NCBI RefSeq assembly: GCF_024166365.1
Contig: NC_064823.1
Span: 20,950,924-21,014,923 of the forward strand
Length of the DNA stretch: 64,000 nucleotides
Source: Elephas maximus indicus
Lineage: Eukaryota; Chordata; Mammalia; Proboscidea; Elephantidae
Direction: 5' to 3'
In this document: piece after piece, positions 45,776 to 57,569 of the stretch
Position numbering within the stretch: position 1 is the first letter of the stretch
Layout of the letters: every line of letters starts with the position of its first letter
Made by a program: the position numbers and the translations under genes
The notes under the pieces: model-generated
What the model saw: the letters and a program-made list of their open reading frames with translations, nothing else
What the model was told of the DNA's origin: nothing
The model's database searches: none

Positions 45776-47205
45776 GTTGTTAGGTGCCACTGAGTCAGTT
45801 CTGACTCATTGTGACCCTATGTAGAAAAGAATGAAACACTGCCTTGTCCTGCTCCATCCTCACGGTCGTTGCTATGTTTGAGCCCATTATTGCAGCCATT
45901 ATGTCAATTCATCTTATTGAGGGTCTTCCTCTTTTTCACTGACCCACTACTTTACCAAGCATTAGGGCCCTCTCAGGGACTGGCCCCTCCTGATAACATG
46001 TCCAAAGTATGTGAGACGAAGAGTTGCCGTCATTGCTTCTAAGAAGTATTCTGGCTATACTTATTCCAAGACAGATCTGTTTGCTCTTCTGGCAGCCCAT
46101 GCTATATCCAATGTTCTTCAGGAACAACATAATTCAAAGGCATCAGTTCTTCCTGGGTCTTCCTTATTCATTGCCCAGCTCTTACATGAGTATAAGGCAG
46201 TTGAAAACACCATGGATTAGGTCGGGCCTTCATCCTTAAAGTGACATCTTTGCTTTTTAACCCTTAAAAAAAATCTTTTGCAGCAGAGCTGACAAATGCA
46301 ATACATTGATTTCTTGACTGCTGCTTCCATGGTTATTAATTGTGGATCCAAGTAAAATAAGATCCTTGACAGATTCAATCTTTTCTCCATTTATCATGAT
46401 GTTGCTTATTAGTCCAGTTGATGATTTTTGTTTTCTGTATGTTGACGTGTAACCCATACTGAAGGTTGTAGTGTTTGCTCTTCATCATAAGTACTTCAAG
46501 TCCTCTTCACTTTCAGCAAGCAAGGTTGTGTCATCTGCATATTACAGGTTGTTAATGAGTTTTCCTCCAATCCTGATGTCTTGTTCCTCATATAGCACAA
46601 CACTAACGCACAACTTTTCTGACTTTAAACCATGCGTTATCCCCTTGTTCTGGTCGAACGACTGCCTCTTGGTCTATGTACAGGTTCCTTATAAGCACAA
46701 TTAACAGTTCTAGAATTCCTACCTTCGAGATGTTATCAATGTTTATACGTCCCATTTCATTTTTGATGATTTCCAATTTCCTAGATTCATACTTCCTACA
46801 TTCCATGTTCCTATTATTAAAGGATGTTTGCAGCTGTTGCTTCTCATTTTGAGTGGTGCCACATCAGCAAATGAAGGTCCCAAAATCTCAACTCTACCCA
46901 TGTCAGTAAAGTCAACTCTACTTTGAGGAGACAGCTCTTCCCCACTCATATTTTTAATGCCTTCCAACCTGAGGGGCTCATCTTTCAACACTATATCAGA
47001 CAATGTTCCACTGCAATTCATAAAGTTTTTACTGGCTAAATTTTTTCAGAAGTACACTGCCAGGCCCTTCTTCCTAGTCTGCCTTAGCCTGGAAGCTCAG
47101 CTGAGAACTGTCCATCACAGGCAACACTCCTGATATTTAAATACAGGTGGCATAGCTTCCAGGATCACAGCAACATGAGAGTATGGCAAACTGACAGATG
47201 CTCCT
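45776..47205 (-). mobile_element. RTE-type LINE with internal deletion
   Basis: The antisense copy begins with the RTE 3' end (GTGCCACTGAGTCAGTTCTG) and C-terminus (45936-46130, counterpart of KRGRPSKRW region nearby), continues into RT (DLILLGSTI, 46257-46457; LYIDQEAVVRPEQ, near 46670), then joins directly to the endonuclease N-terminus (KLEIIKNEMGRINID, near 46760) and the 5' leader (46743-47205). The stretch between the endonuclease GISELKWTG and the middle of RT is gone. All frames are broken. Confidence 0.85.
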
Positions 47206-47758
47206 AATCATCCCACCTCAGTAACTTCTTCTTTTTTCTTTAGTTCTAAATCTCGTATTTTACTTCACATCAAATTACAGCTAAGATAGACTTAGTATAT
47301 GAACTGTAAGTTTATTCTCTTTCAATATTTGATTTGAGAAAATTAGAATACTTCTATGTCTTAACATCATAAAATTCTCAAAAATACTCAAGAAACTTCA
47401 ATTTTAAGAAAATCTCAAAATTTGCTCTGTTTATGGGTGTGTTAATGTGTGTCTGTGTGTGATATTGTGTGATATCAAAGAATTTCACTCACACGACATC
47501 ATATCTAAATTGTATTTACTGGTATCACTTACCACTTTTATTAATTGATATTGTGTATATTCTGATATTTTATAAATAATTTTAATATACAGGAAATGTT
47601 AGCTTAATAAACTGAAAAAAAATGGACTTTTGTCTAAAATTGTTTGGAATTATCCCAAAATCTGGGATAATTACTCCAAAATGGAAAAGATGTTAATAGG
47701 ACACATATTGAGAGCCAATGTTTTAAACACTTCCAAAAATTTCTCAATGTTTGATATT
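47206..47758. other. AT-rich intergenic DNA
   Basis: No gene or repeat family recognised. Short TGTG tract near 47442-47470. Confidence 0.5.
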
Positions 47759-48323
47759 TGCCATGGAGTGTAAAGTCTCCCCCCCAAAATATGTGTCACC
47801 TTGATTCCCAGTATTGTGTGCTTGCCCTCCATTTTTGTGATCTGATGTAATTTTCCTACGAGTTGTGAATCCTAATCTCTGCCTGTTGTCAATGAGACAA
47901 GATTAGGTTATGCTAAAAGAAGACTAGGGTGGGATGCATCACCCTTACTCAGGTCACTCCCCTGATCTTATGTAAGAGGAGTTTCCCTGGATTGTGGCTT
48001 ACATCACTTTTTATCATACAAGAGATAAAATGAGTGAAAAGGGAGCAGAGAGAGAGGGACCTCATGCCACTACCAAAAAAGAAGAGCCAGGAGCAGAGAT
48101 CGTCTTTTGGACCTAGGGTCCCTGCTCTGAGAAACTCCTAGACTCAGGAGGAAATTGATGACAAGGATCTTCCCTTGGAGCCAACAGAGAGAGAAAGACT
48201 TTCCCTGGAGCTGGAACCCAGAATTTGGACTTCCAGCCCCCTAGACTCAGAGAATAAATTTCTGTTTGTTGAAGATATCCACTTGTATTACTTCTGTTAT
48301 AGCAGCACTAGATAACTAAGACA
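47759..48323 (+). mobile_element. MaLR-type LTR, subfamily A (left of tandem pair)
   Basis: TG...CA edges (TGCCATGGAGTG and AACTAAGACA). Contains GATTAGGTTATGCTAAAAGA, CTAGGGTGGGATGCATCACC, an AATAAATTTCTGTTTGTTG poly(A)-type signal and TTATAGCAGCACTAGATAAC at the end. Same subfamily as the minus-strand copy at 50283-50833. Confidence 0.85.
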
Positions 48324-48326
48324 AAA

Positions 48327-48854
48327 TGTCATGGATTGTGTCCCCCCAAAATATCTGTCAACTTGGCTGGGCCATGATTCTCAGTATTGTGTTATTGCCC
48401 ACCATTTTGTCATCTGATGTGATTTTCCTATGTGTTATTAATCCTATCTCTGTGATGTTGATGAAATGGGATTAGTGGCAGTTATGTTAATGAGGCAGAC
48501 CTCAATCTACAAGATTATATTGTATCTTAAGCCAATCCCTTTTGAGATATAAAAGAGAGAAGTGAGCAGAGAGACATGGGGACCTCGTACCACCAAAAAA
48601 ACAATGCTGGGAGCAGAGCATGTCCTTTGGACCTGAGGTTCCTGCACAGAGAAACTCCTAGAGCAGGGGAAGATTGATGACATAGACCTTCTAGAGCCCA
48701 CAGAGATAGAAAGCCTTCCCCTGGAGCTGATGCCCTGAATTTGGATTTCTAGCCTACTAGACTGTGAGAAGACTGTGAGAGAGTAAGTTTCTCTTTGTTA
48801 AAGCCATCCATTTGTGTTATTTCTTTTATAGCAGCACTAGATGACCAAGATACA
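48327..48854 (+). mobile_element. MaLR-type LTR, subfamily B (right of tandem pair)
   Basis: Starts TGTCATGGATTGTGTCCCCC only 3 bases after the previous LTR. It differs internally (TAATGAGGCAGACCTCAATC, AAGCCAATCCCTTTTGAGAT), matching the copy at 20205. Ends AGATGACCAAGATACA. The bases ATATT occur right before the left LTR (47754-47758) and right after this one (48855-48859). Confidence 0.85.
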
Positions 48855-48859
48855 ATATT

Positions 48860-50147
48860 TTAGGTAAAATGTTCTTTTAGTTTGGGCTGCCATAGGGTAC
48901 CCTTTTCTTTGTTCTATGTGTTGTCTTTGTTACAGAATAGTATTAATAATATATATATATTACAATATGTATTATTATTGGCATATGCTACTTGCTGAAC
49001 AGAATACAACCAAAGTTGATATAGTCATAAGAAAAAACTAAGTTCTCTGACTAATACCATAAAAAAGCAACAATGAGTTGTTATTCTAAAATGCATTCAT
49101 CATAGAATTCTAGTATATACAGTTATCTTTATTTGTTTTGTGATGTTAATAATGATAATATCATATACACCTGATAATTTTTGGTAATATTTTTCATTTA
49201 GCTGATAGTGATTACAGAGTTGATTAAAAGCAAGCAAGCAAACAAAAACCAAGTTGCTCAATGCAACACCTTTTAGGAAATGTGTGATTTATTTAAATAC
49301 AAGTCTTACAATATAATATAATATAAAATTATGTTGAGTATTCCAGAGGAAAATAATGGAAAAACCAGGACACATGAAGGTATTTTATTCAGTCTCACCA
49401 GAATAATTGGAAAAATAGATGATTAAAAAAAAAAAACTGTCAGAAAAAAAGAGTCATTTCTTTTTCTTTTTCTTCACAGTTTTGAATGTCTATTTTCCAC
49501 AGAATATGGCCGCAAATGTATCTTATAACAATTTGAATGGGGCCTAGATAAGTTAAATGGAAAATTAAAAGCGTTGGAATTAGAAGGCAAATGGAACTTT
49601 GAGACAGCTAGACAACTTGTCAGAGATAATTATTCAGTTATGTGACCCAAATTAAGATTCAGCCCTATGTACTGTGAACTCAGCATAACATGATGAATCA
49701 GGATAACCTCACATACTTTTTACTGGGGATGACACTATTCTGTGAAAAAGTATAATTCTGAGACCAAATGAACAAGTTTCAAAATAAGTAGTATATGATA
49801 GATTAAAATCAACGGTAGTTAATTTCTGGAAATAGTGTTCAAATCTCAAGAATTTTAAACCATGTCTCACATAATTCAAATATCCAAAAACTGCTGAAAA
49901 CAATTAGCGAATTGCCTAAAATGTTCTTCAAAATTCACTAAACCTCTTGTTTTGTACTTATGAAAATACACTGGATTACCAAATTTTAGGAATTGATTAA
50001 ATTGATTGTCCAGGAGTCTGCCCTCGGAACATACATTAGTACAAGTAGCAATTTCCTTGGGAATATTTTACTAAATCTCTGAAAACAGAGATATGCAAAT
50101 TTTGAAGTATTTTGTAAAAGGATCCTTCCGTTCACCAAAAACTGCAA
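48860..50147. other. AT-rich intergenic DNA
   Basis: Includes a TA-rich tract at 48950-48962 and an A-run near 49425-49436. No gene or named repeat was found. Confidence 0.5.
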
Positions 50148-50238
50148 GCTTTTTGAAGGCCAAAGTCATCTTTTATTCATGTAGGTACACACAGTTCTTG
50201 GTACATAGTAAATCCCAATGTTGAATAAATTAAAAAGT
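50148..50238 (+). mobile_element. L2 3' end fragment
   Basis: AAGGCCAAAGTCATCTTTTA, TTGGTACATAGTAAATCCCA and TTGAATAAATTAAA: the L2 terminal motif (GGCACATAGTAGGCGCTCAATAAA type). Confidence 0.65.
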
Positions 50239-50282
50239 GAATGTATGGCTCAGACTCACTCATAGGCTAATTTATATGGCAT

Positions 50283-50833
50283 TGTCTTAGTTATCTGGTG
50301 CTGCTATAACAGAAATACCACAAGTGGATGCTTTAACAAACAGAAGTTTATTCTCTCACAGTTTAGGAGGTTAGAAGTCTGAATTCAGGGTGCCAGATGC
50401 AGGGGAAGGCTCTCTCTGCCTGTCAACTCTGGAGGCGCGTCCTTGTCATCAATCTTTCCTTGTTCTAGGAGCTTCTCAGCTCAGGTCCAAAGGATGCACT
50501 CCACTTGTGGCATTCCTTTCTTGGTGGCATGAGGTCCCCATCTCTCTGCTTGCTTCTCTCTCCTTTTATCTCTTGTAAGATAAAAGGTGATGCAGGCCAC
50601 ACCCTAGGGAAACTCCTCTTACATCAGATAAGGGCCGTGACACCTGAATAAGGTGTTGCATCCCACCCTAATCCTCTTCAACATAATCTAATCTTGCCTC
50701 ATTAACCACAGGAAGAGATTAGGATTTACCACACACGGGACACTTACATCCTCAAAATGGAGAACGACCACACAATACTGGGAATCATGGTCTAGCCACT
50801 TATTTTTTTGGAAACACAATTCAATCCATGACA
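50283..50833 (-). mobile_element. MaLR-type solo LTR, subfamily A
   Basis: Plus-strand edges TGTCTTAGTTATCTGG and CAATCCATGACA. The reverse complement aligns over its length with 47759-48323. I see no clear flanking duplication. Confidence 0.85.
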
Positions 50834-51609
50834 AGAAGAGATATGTTTCTAATTTCATGCCCACAAATATCTACTAAAGAAACAGCCATTAAAAGCAGAG
50901 TGGCCAGGAATTGTACTTAAATATGAATAGAAGGTTACCTAAAACTTACAGATAATCGTCTTTGGCTCTTTAAAATTGGTTGAGAATTTTTGGACTCATT
51001 CCATTCTTGATCTGAAATTGCCTAAATTAACAATATTTCAAATGAAAGTATACTTTTTATGTTTTATAATACTGACAGCCCAAATGATCCTTTTCCTAAA
51101 AATACTAGCCAATAAAAAAAAAAAAAAAAATAGTCACTGACTATAAAGCTTAAAAACAAAACAAACTAGTTTAGATTCATTCCCCAGATCCATGTATGTA
51201 TCTGTGCAGCATAAGCTATTGTCAACTATTTTGCCTGAATTAGAAGAAATGTTTTTAAGATATGAATGGTTTCTGGTTAAATAGTAGATGGTCTTCAACT
51301 TAAGTTTCTGGATGACAGTTCTGCCAAAATCTCTGAAAGTCTTCTCATTTTCTGTTTGCCCAAGGCCCTTTTCAATTTTTCACATTACCATAAAGATTGT
51401 ATCTCATCACGTAACTTTCTGAGTAGTGTTATCCCAGGTCCAGCACATGATATCCGCCTCTTCCCTCAGACTCACCCATAGCTGTAAGGGAATTAACATG
51501 TTTTTGAAGTAGGTTTCGCTGTGTTCATTGTTTTAATCGTATACTTTTTCTAAAGAGACATTTTACTAGAATGTTTTACTTTTCAACTTCGAAGTGCAGT
51601 ATGACAAGT
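50834..51609. other. Intergenic DNA, nothing recognised
   Basis: AT-rich, with an A-run at about 51114-51130. No gene. Confidence 0.5.
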
Positions 51610-52420
51610 ATTTCTTTTTATTGTGCTTTAGATGAAGGTTTATAAAACAAACTAGTATCTCATTAAACAGTTAGTACACATTGTTTTATGACATTGGTTA
51701 ACAACTCTACGACATGTCAACACTCTCCCTTCTCCACGTTGGGTTCCCTATTACCAGCTTTCCTGTTCCCTCCTGCCTTCTAGACCTTGCTCCAGGGCTG
51801 GTGTGCCCTTTTAGTCTCATTTCGTTTTACGGGCCTGTCAAATCTTTGGCTGAAGCGGAAACCTCAGGAATGACTTCATTACTGAGCTGAAGGCGTGTCC
51901 AGGGGCCATACTCTCAGGGTTTCTCCATTCTCTGTCAGGCCAGCAAGTCTGGTCTTTCTTTTTGAGTTAGAATTTTATTCTACATTTTTCTTCAGCTTTG
52001 TCCAGGATCCTCTATTCTGATCTCAGTCAGAGCAACCAGTGGTGGTAGCCAGACACCATCTAGTTATACTGGACTCAGTCTGGCGGAGGCTGTGGTAGAT
52101 GTGGTCCATTAGTCCTATGGACTACTCTTGCCCTTGTATCCTTAGTTTTCTTCATTCTTCCTCGATCCGGAAGAGTGAGACCAGTGGAATATCCTAGATG
52201 GCTGCTCACAGGCTTTTAAGACCCCAAACGCTACTCACCCCAGTAGAATGTATAATATTTACTTTATAAATTATATTATGCAATTTGAGCTAGATGTCCC
52301 CCAAGGCCATGGTCCCCGCAGTCCTCAACCCAGCAATTTGGTCCCTCAGAGAGTTTGGAAATGTCTATAGAGCTTACATGACTTTGAACAAGTATGTTTT
52401 GGTGAGCATTCTGGCCTAAG
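51610..52420 (-). mobile_element. L1 3'UTR tail, antisense, older subfamily
   Basis: The antisense L1 end starts TTTATTGTGCTTTAGATGAA, then TCTGGTCTTTCTTTTTGAG, GCCAGACACCATCTAGTTAT, TAGATGGCTGCTCACAGGC and CTTTTAAGACCCCAAACGC, each with a counterpart in the reverse complement of 37620-38310 at roughly 70% identity by eye. 5'-truncated. Confidence 0.78.
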
Positions 52421-53849
52421 ACCGTATACTAAAAAAAAAAAAAAGTATACTAGAAAGGGGTAAAAGGATGGGATGAGTGAGAAACCTGTTCTGGCAAAAA
52501 GGAATTTGATTTTGGTCCACATCTGTACTACATGCAATATGGTTTCAATTTGAAATGGGGAACTCAGCGACACTGCCAAAGAACTTTGTGCATTGTTGGT
52601 TATTTTATTTGGGCTAGAATGGTACAGATTAAGATCCCAACTTTCTGGCAGACTATCATGATGACTACACTTTGTACTTTGCAACCTAATTTGGGAATCT
52701 AGCAAAATGATTCATAAACTAAAAAGTCAAAAATATCCAAATGGGTCACCTAGAGACTACCTGTTATTTAGGCATTGTCTTTTTAAAATTCTGTGTCATT
52801 GGTCCTTCCATTTTAGTTATATATCTTCATATGGAGACTTCCCCACAAATACCTTCAGTATTATCTACTTTGAATATGTCACACTTTGTATAAGGCTTTG
52901 ATAAGCCTGCCATTCATTCAACACATTCCTTTAGTCCTTATATTGCTTGTATGTGTCAATTATACCTTTTAAGAATTGCCTGAGTGAATCCTAACATAAT
53001 TATGGGTTTGACATATACACAGTTTACAGTACATAAAATGACTTTCCACAAGAATTTTCATGGTAAAGACCAAAAGCCTGTCTTTATATCTTTAACCTAT
53101 TTCACTACATTCCACGCTGACCCTTGCTGAAATCCTAAGATACTTTGAGAAAATTTTATTAGTGATGAAAAATGGAAATAACTGCACTAATTAAAAGCAA
53201 ACAAACTAACAAATGAAAAACTCATTGGAAAGTATTTGTGGAATTCTTAGTTGCCTTGGATTTAGTCATTGTGTCGAGGAGATATCTTGTTATCACTCCC
53301 CACCTCCATCACTATAAATTTATATCATTCTGTTTGAAAATACTTCTTTGCAAATACACTACTTCTTGAAAATAGAAGTTATATGTGTATATATATAGAG
53401 AGAGAGAGATTTCTGCAAACTTTTCACCAGTAGACATCTCATACTTTAGATATATAAAGGCCTCAGCAAAAAGGAAATCGACCTTATTGCTATCATATAT
53501 TATATTAACATGCTTTCTATTAATATACCTACAGGTTGGGATTGATCATATAGGCTACCACAGATCAAGCAATGTTAGTAGATGTTTATCTCAATTGTAC
53601 ACCATCTCTCCTTTTGTTTTCTGGATCTTAGAAGTCAGTGCAGAGTGAGTGTATACCCTCATTCTCAGGATTTACTTTGTATTTGAATGTGCTCTTATTT
53701 TGCAAGATAATACCCATAAATAAAAATTTGCACCAGCATTAGTTCTGTTCCTAGGCCTGCTCTGAGCTCTTGTTCTTCCTCTTTATCTTCATATCCATTC
53801 ACTCCCTAAGGTTTTTCCAGTACTATTGTTACTGTTGTGTTGACAGTGA
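52421..53849. other. Intergenic DNA
   Basis: Mostly unrecognised. 52908-52990 (CATTCATTCAACACATTCC) may be a MIR/L2 scrap. GA-rich run at 53397-53410. No gene. Confidence 0.45.
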
Positions 53850-54292
53850 TCTGACCTCACTGGCCTTCTTGCTGTCCTTCTAACATATGGAATGCTCTCC
53901 TACTCCAGTCTGCCCCATGCCTCTTCCTCTGTCTGGAGCAGTGACCCCCACATACCTCCATGGCTCCTTCACCTACCTCGTTCGGCTTTCTGCCCAAATG
54001 CCTCCTCCACAGAAAGGCCTCTAGATCAACCCTCCTAATATAACATGCACATCCCCAAGTCAATCTTTAGTTCATCATCCTGATTTAGTTTGCTTGATAA
54101 CACTTGTCTCCACTAGTGATTACACTACATATTTATCTCTGTATTTATTTCTTTAATGGCTATCTCCTCTAGTAGAATGTATTATTGACGTAGATGCTTT
54201 GCCTGTTTTCATCACTGTTTTATTACCATGATCTAGGGCAATCCCTGGTATGTATTGAGCACTCAGTAATCACTGTTTGTAATGAGGTAGAT
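53850..54292 (+). mobile_element. L2 LINE 3' end
   Basis: Clear L2 order: TGGCCTTCTTGCTGTCCTTC, CTCTGTCTGGAGCAGTG, CATGGCTCCTTCACCTACCT, CCTCCACAGAAAGGCCTC, CTCTAGTAGAATGTATTA and the end TGGTATGTATTGAGCACTCA. An ancient, non-coding remnant. Confidence 0.85.
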
Positions 54293-54480
54293 TTAACTCA
54301 GGATGCTGGGTCTCTTTGTATCAATTTATTTTTATGTTAAAGGAGAAGATTGTACTTCATGGTCTTTAGTTCAGAATATGTTTATTTGCAATGATTATCA
54401 TAGATGTGTAGGTAATGTTACAACTAAATCATTGCTCTTTCTTTGCATACGCTAAAATTTTACTTTATTAGAACCTAGTA

Positions 54481-54650
54481 GGAAACCCTGGTGGCGTAGT
54501 GGTTAAGAGCTATGGCTGCTAACCAAAAGATTGGCAGTTCAAATTCACTGAGCACTCCTTGGAAACCCTATAGGGCAGTTCTACTCTGTCCTGTAGGATT
54601 GCTATGAGTCAGAATAGACTAGATGGCAACATATTTGGTTTGTTTTCAGA
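54481..54650 (+). mobile_element. AfroSINE, full length with target duplication
   Basis: The head GGAAACCCTGGTGGCGTAGT keeps its box A CpG. Complete body and tail (TATGAGTCAGAATAGACTAG, GGTTTGTTTTC). Flanked by an exact 13-bp duplication TTAGAACCTAGTA at 54468-54480 and 54652-54664. One of the youngest-looking copies. Confidence 0.97.
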
Positions 54651-54664
54651 TTTAGAACCTAGTA

Positions 54665-55709
54665 ATCTTTTCCTCAGTAATGAAAATATCAAGTTCATGT
54701 ATAACACTGGGTTATATCTCTTGAACTGATAAACCTTTAAAACTCCTGGCTGGCTCAGTAGTACTAACCATATAGATCGTTAATGATGTGATATTTCATT
54801 CAAAATATCTTTAAGGAAAATATCCCAGATTAATCATAAACTTTAATATTTTATTTCACACTGAAAGTGTTAATAAATATGTGCTAAAATATATTTCATT
54901 TCTGTGTTTATTTTACCTAGGGGAAAGGAAGTAATGTTCTTGAAATTTTAGCACCTTTAAAATTTAATTTATAACAGAAAATGAGAAAAAAAATAATTAC
55001 ATTGCTGAATTATTGATTCAAATTTTTTAAAACTCATTCTTACCTTTTTCAGTCTCATATGTTGAATTCAAGTAAAATATAGGTGCATTTATATGAAAAT
55101 AGTGATTTTTCTTAAAGACGGAATATCTGGATGTAATAAGTCACTTGGACATGTCTTTTATATTCTCTTATAAATAGATTATTTATAAAGGAAACAACTT
55201 TTAATAGTTATATATTTCTCAGCAACCTTGGTTTTAGTAAGCATTTTGCATAGCGACATGAAATTGGGGAGTTTCTGATGCTCCAGGTCTTTCTGATACT
55301 CCATTTACTTCAAATGATTTTGATATATCTGGACAAGCTACCAGTGAAATCAGCCAGTTGAGAGAATTCCAGAAACAACCTTGAAAGTAATGGCAATGTG
55401 ATCTTTAAGAAATGAGCACCCAGAGTCCTGTGCCATGTTGCCACTCCAAGCCCACATATGTTTTGCCTGAAAGGTCACATCTCTTTTTTCTGACCCACTA
55501 GGTTATTTTCATTATGCACCTGAAATAAAGTTATGTTTTCTCTACAACACAGATGAGAGAAGAGCTCAAAAGAGTGACAGAGTTGCAAGCAATCCAATAA
55601 ACACTTCCAGAGGGTGGGTTAGAATTCTCAGGTCACGATCAAACATGTGAATATGCAGGTTGCTACTAATCATTTATTTGTAGGGATTGTTACCTGGTAA
55701 ATTTGTCTA
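54665..55709. other. AT-rich intergenic DNA
   Basis: No gene or repeat family recognised. Confidence 0.5.
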
Positions 55710-56020
55710 TATAGGTAGTTCCCTGACTTAGGATGGGGTTCTGTTGTGATGACCCCTTTGTAAGTCAGTTCTGACTTAGGTCAGATACCTCTTCTTTTTT
55801 TTAAGTTTCATTATTATTGCCTTTTATTATTAGCATTTTTATAAATCTGGCAGTGTTTTGAACAGTAAATCATTAAATTGAACATCTGTGAGTGAACATC
55901 TGAGATATGATAACATCAGCAAATTACACATTGCCACATATTACCAAAATAAGATGTACCAAAACAAAACAATGCAGGCTGTCATAACTCGAATGCCCCA
56001 TAAATCAGGGACTATCTGTA
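55710..56020. mobile_element. Non-autonomous DNA transposon with terminal inverted repeats
   Basis: The left end TATAGGTAGTTCCCTGACTT is the imperfect reverse complement of the right end AAATCAGGGACTATCTGTA over about 25-28 bases. About 311 bp with AT-rich, non-coding interior. A TA-type target would fit a Tc1/mariner-like (Tigger-type) origin, but the family name is uncertain. Confidence 0.72.
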
Positions 56021-57268
56021 AGTCCACCCTGCCCCCCCTCAAAAAAGTACATGATTTGTCGTTTCACTACTTTAGTGAAATTATTCTCTATTTTAAGTGA
56101 GAACTTTATTTCATGCATTTCTGATAGGTTTTGCTATAAATATTCTTGCTTTGGTGAAAAGGATTTCCAGGAAGAACCAAAACTTGAAATTTTCCTATAA
56201 AGAATCCTATCTTAGTCCTAAACTGGGACTGATTACTCGAGGGAATAGTAATTCTCCAACTCACAAAGAATTCTTAAGAATAAGAATACAGAATCTTGGC
56301 ATCCGGTTCTTTCTCCTTAACCCTTAGCTATTATCATATTTATCATTATACTTTGAGCTCTGTTCTCAATTATACAGTTTATATCCTTGAGGACACTGAG
56401 ATGCTTCAGAGTGTCTTGAGAAAAAAAATAATGTATTCTGTTTTGACTTATGCAAAGCAATCATTGTGCTTCCACATTTGGAGCATAAAATCTTAGGGCA
56501 ATACTGAATCATGTTGGCTCATCACAGTCAGCAACAATAACAAAAAACACAATTAGGTTAGTGTCTTAAACACACTCTGTCTCTAAACCACATTAAAGGA
56601 ATTTAATGATTTAGATTAAGCCCACACTTTGCTTCCTCGCGACGGCACTGGGTTTTGCTTCCTATTTTGAAACAAATAATAATCGAAATGTTATTAAATA
56701 AATAATCCTATAATATATCTCAATCTGGTGTTGATTTAATAATATATTTATTTACCAAAACCTTTATATATTATTAAAATCCCCATTAGATATGGTTGAG
56801 TCAGTATTAGTGGTTAATATTCTTAGCAAATATTAGGTTTGGGGACAGATATTTAATTATTAAAATATTCTGAGATTAGAGGTTAACCTGTAGAAGTTCT
56901 GTTACTTCAGATGTAACAATATATATACAAATGGAACTTGTGCTGGGCCATTGTCTTGTCCTGAGCTTTTTCACTGTTACACAATTACTTGAAAATGGAG
57001 GTTTGTTTTAGCTAAGGAAAAATAAAGTTCGTTTAGAATTTAAACAAGACAGTCATCAGTAAATAAAAGACAGGCATGTGTAGGAGAGCTTACCCTGTCG
57101 TTCTTCCTACCTATGATTGGACTTAGAGAATATTGGGCTGGGTCCTTGGAGAAAATTCAATCCAGACGTTTTTCCATAATTAGCTTTAATTCATTGCTAT
57201 TCCTATAACTATAAGCTTTGTCCAAGACTGGCCTTTGGTGAATACACTCTACTGAGAACTTCCAAACA
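56021..57268. other. Intergenic DNA downstream of FAT4
   Basis: AT-rich. 56639-56665 (CGACGGCACTGGGTTTTG) may be a scrap of SINE tail. No gene. This is where FAT4 transcription would terminate. Confidence 0.45.
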
Positions 57269-57274
57269 TTTATT
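57269..57274 (-). terminator. FAT4: Candidate distal FAT4 poly(A) signal (AATAAA)
   Basis: TTTATT on the plus strand gives canonical AATAAA on the gene strand, about 1.5 kb past the stop codon. It is the first perfect hexamer after the stop. Confidence 0.4.
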
Positions 57275-57569
57275 ATCAGAATACTTAAACCAGGTTCAAA
57301 ACAAAGTTAGTCCCCTAAGACCAACGTAGTCTAGACTCATCCTACACCAGGGACATCCAGGAATTCTGACAGGCGGGACTGTACTAAAGTTACCGTAAAA
57401 TATCTGTTCTGGCAATTATCCTTATTCATGTTTTCAAAAAGAGAATGATATCGCCCATTTATAGTTCAACCTGCCATACCTTATTTACAAGCAGAGGCTA
57501 TTCTCAATTGGGCATGCAAAAAGGGCTTAGAAAGATGAAAAATTAATATTACACTTGTGAATTCAAAGT

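Noticed and set aside
56639-56665. CGACGGCACTGGGTTTTG as an AfroSINE copy
   Set aside because: Only about 20 bases resemble the SINE tail; too short to call as an insertion.
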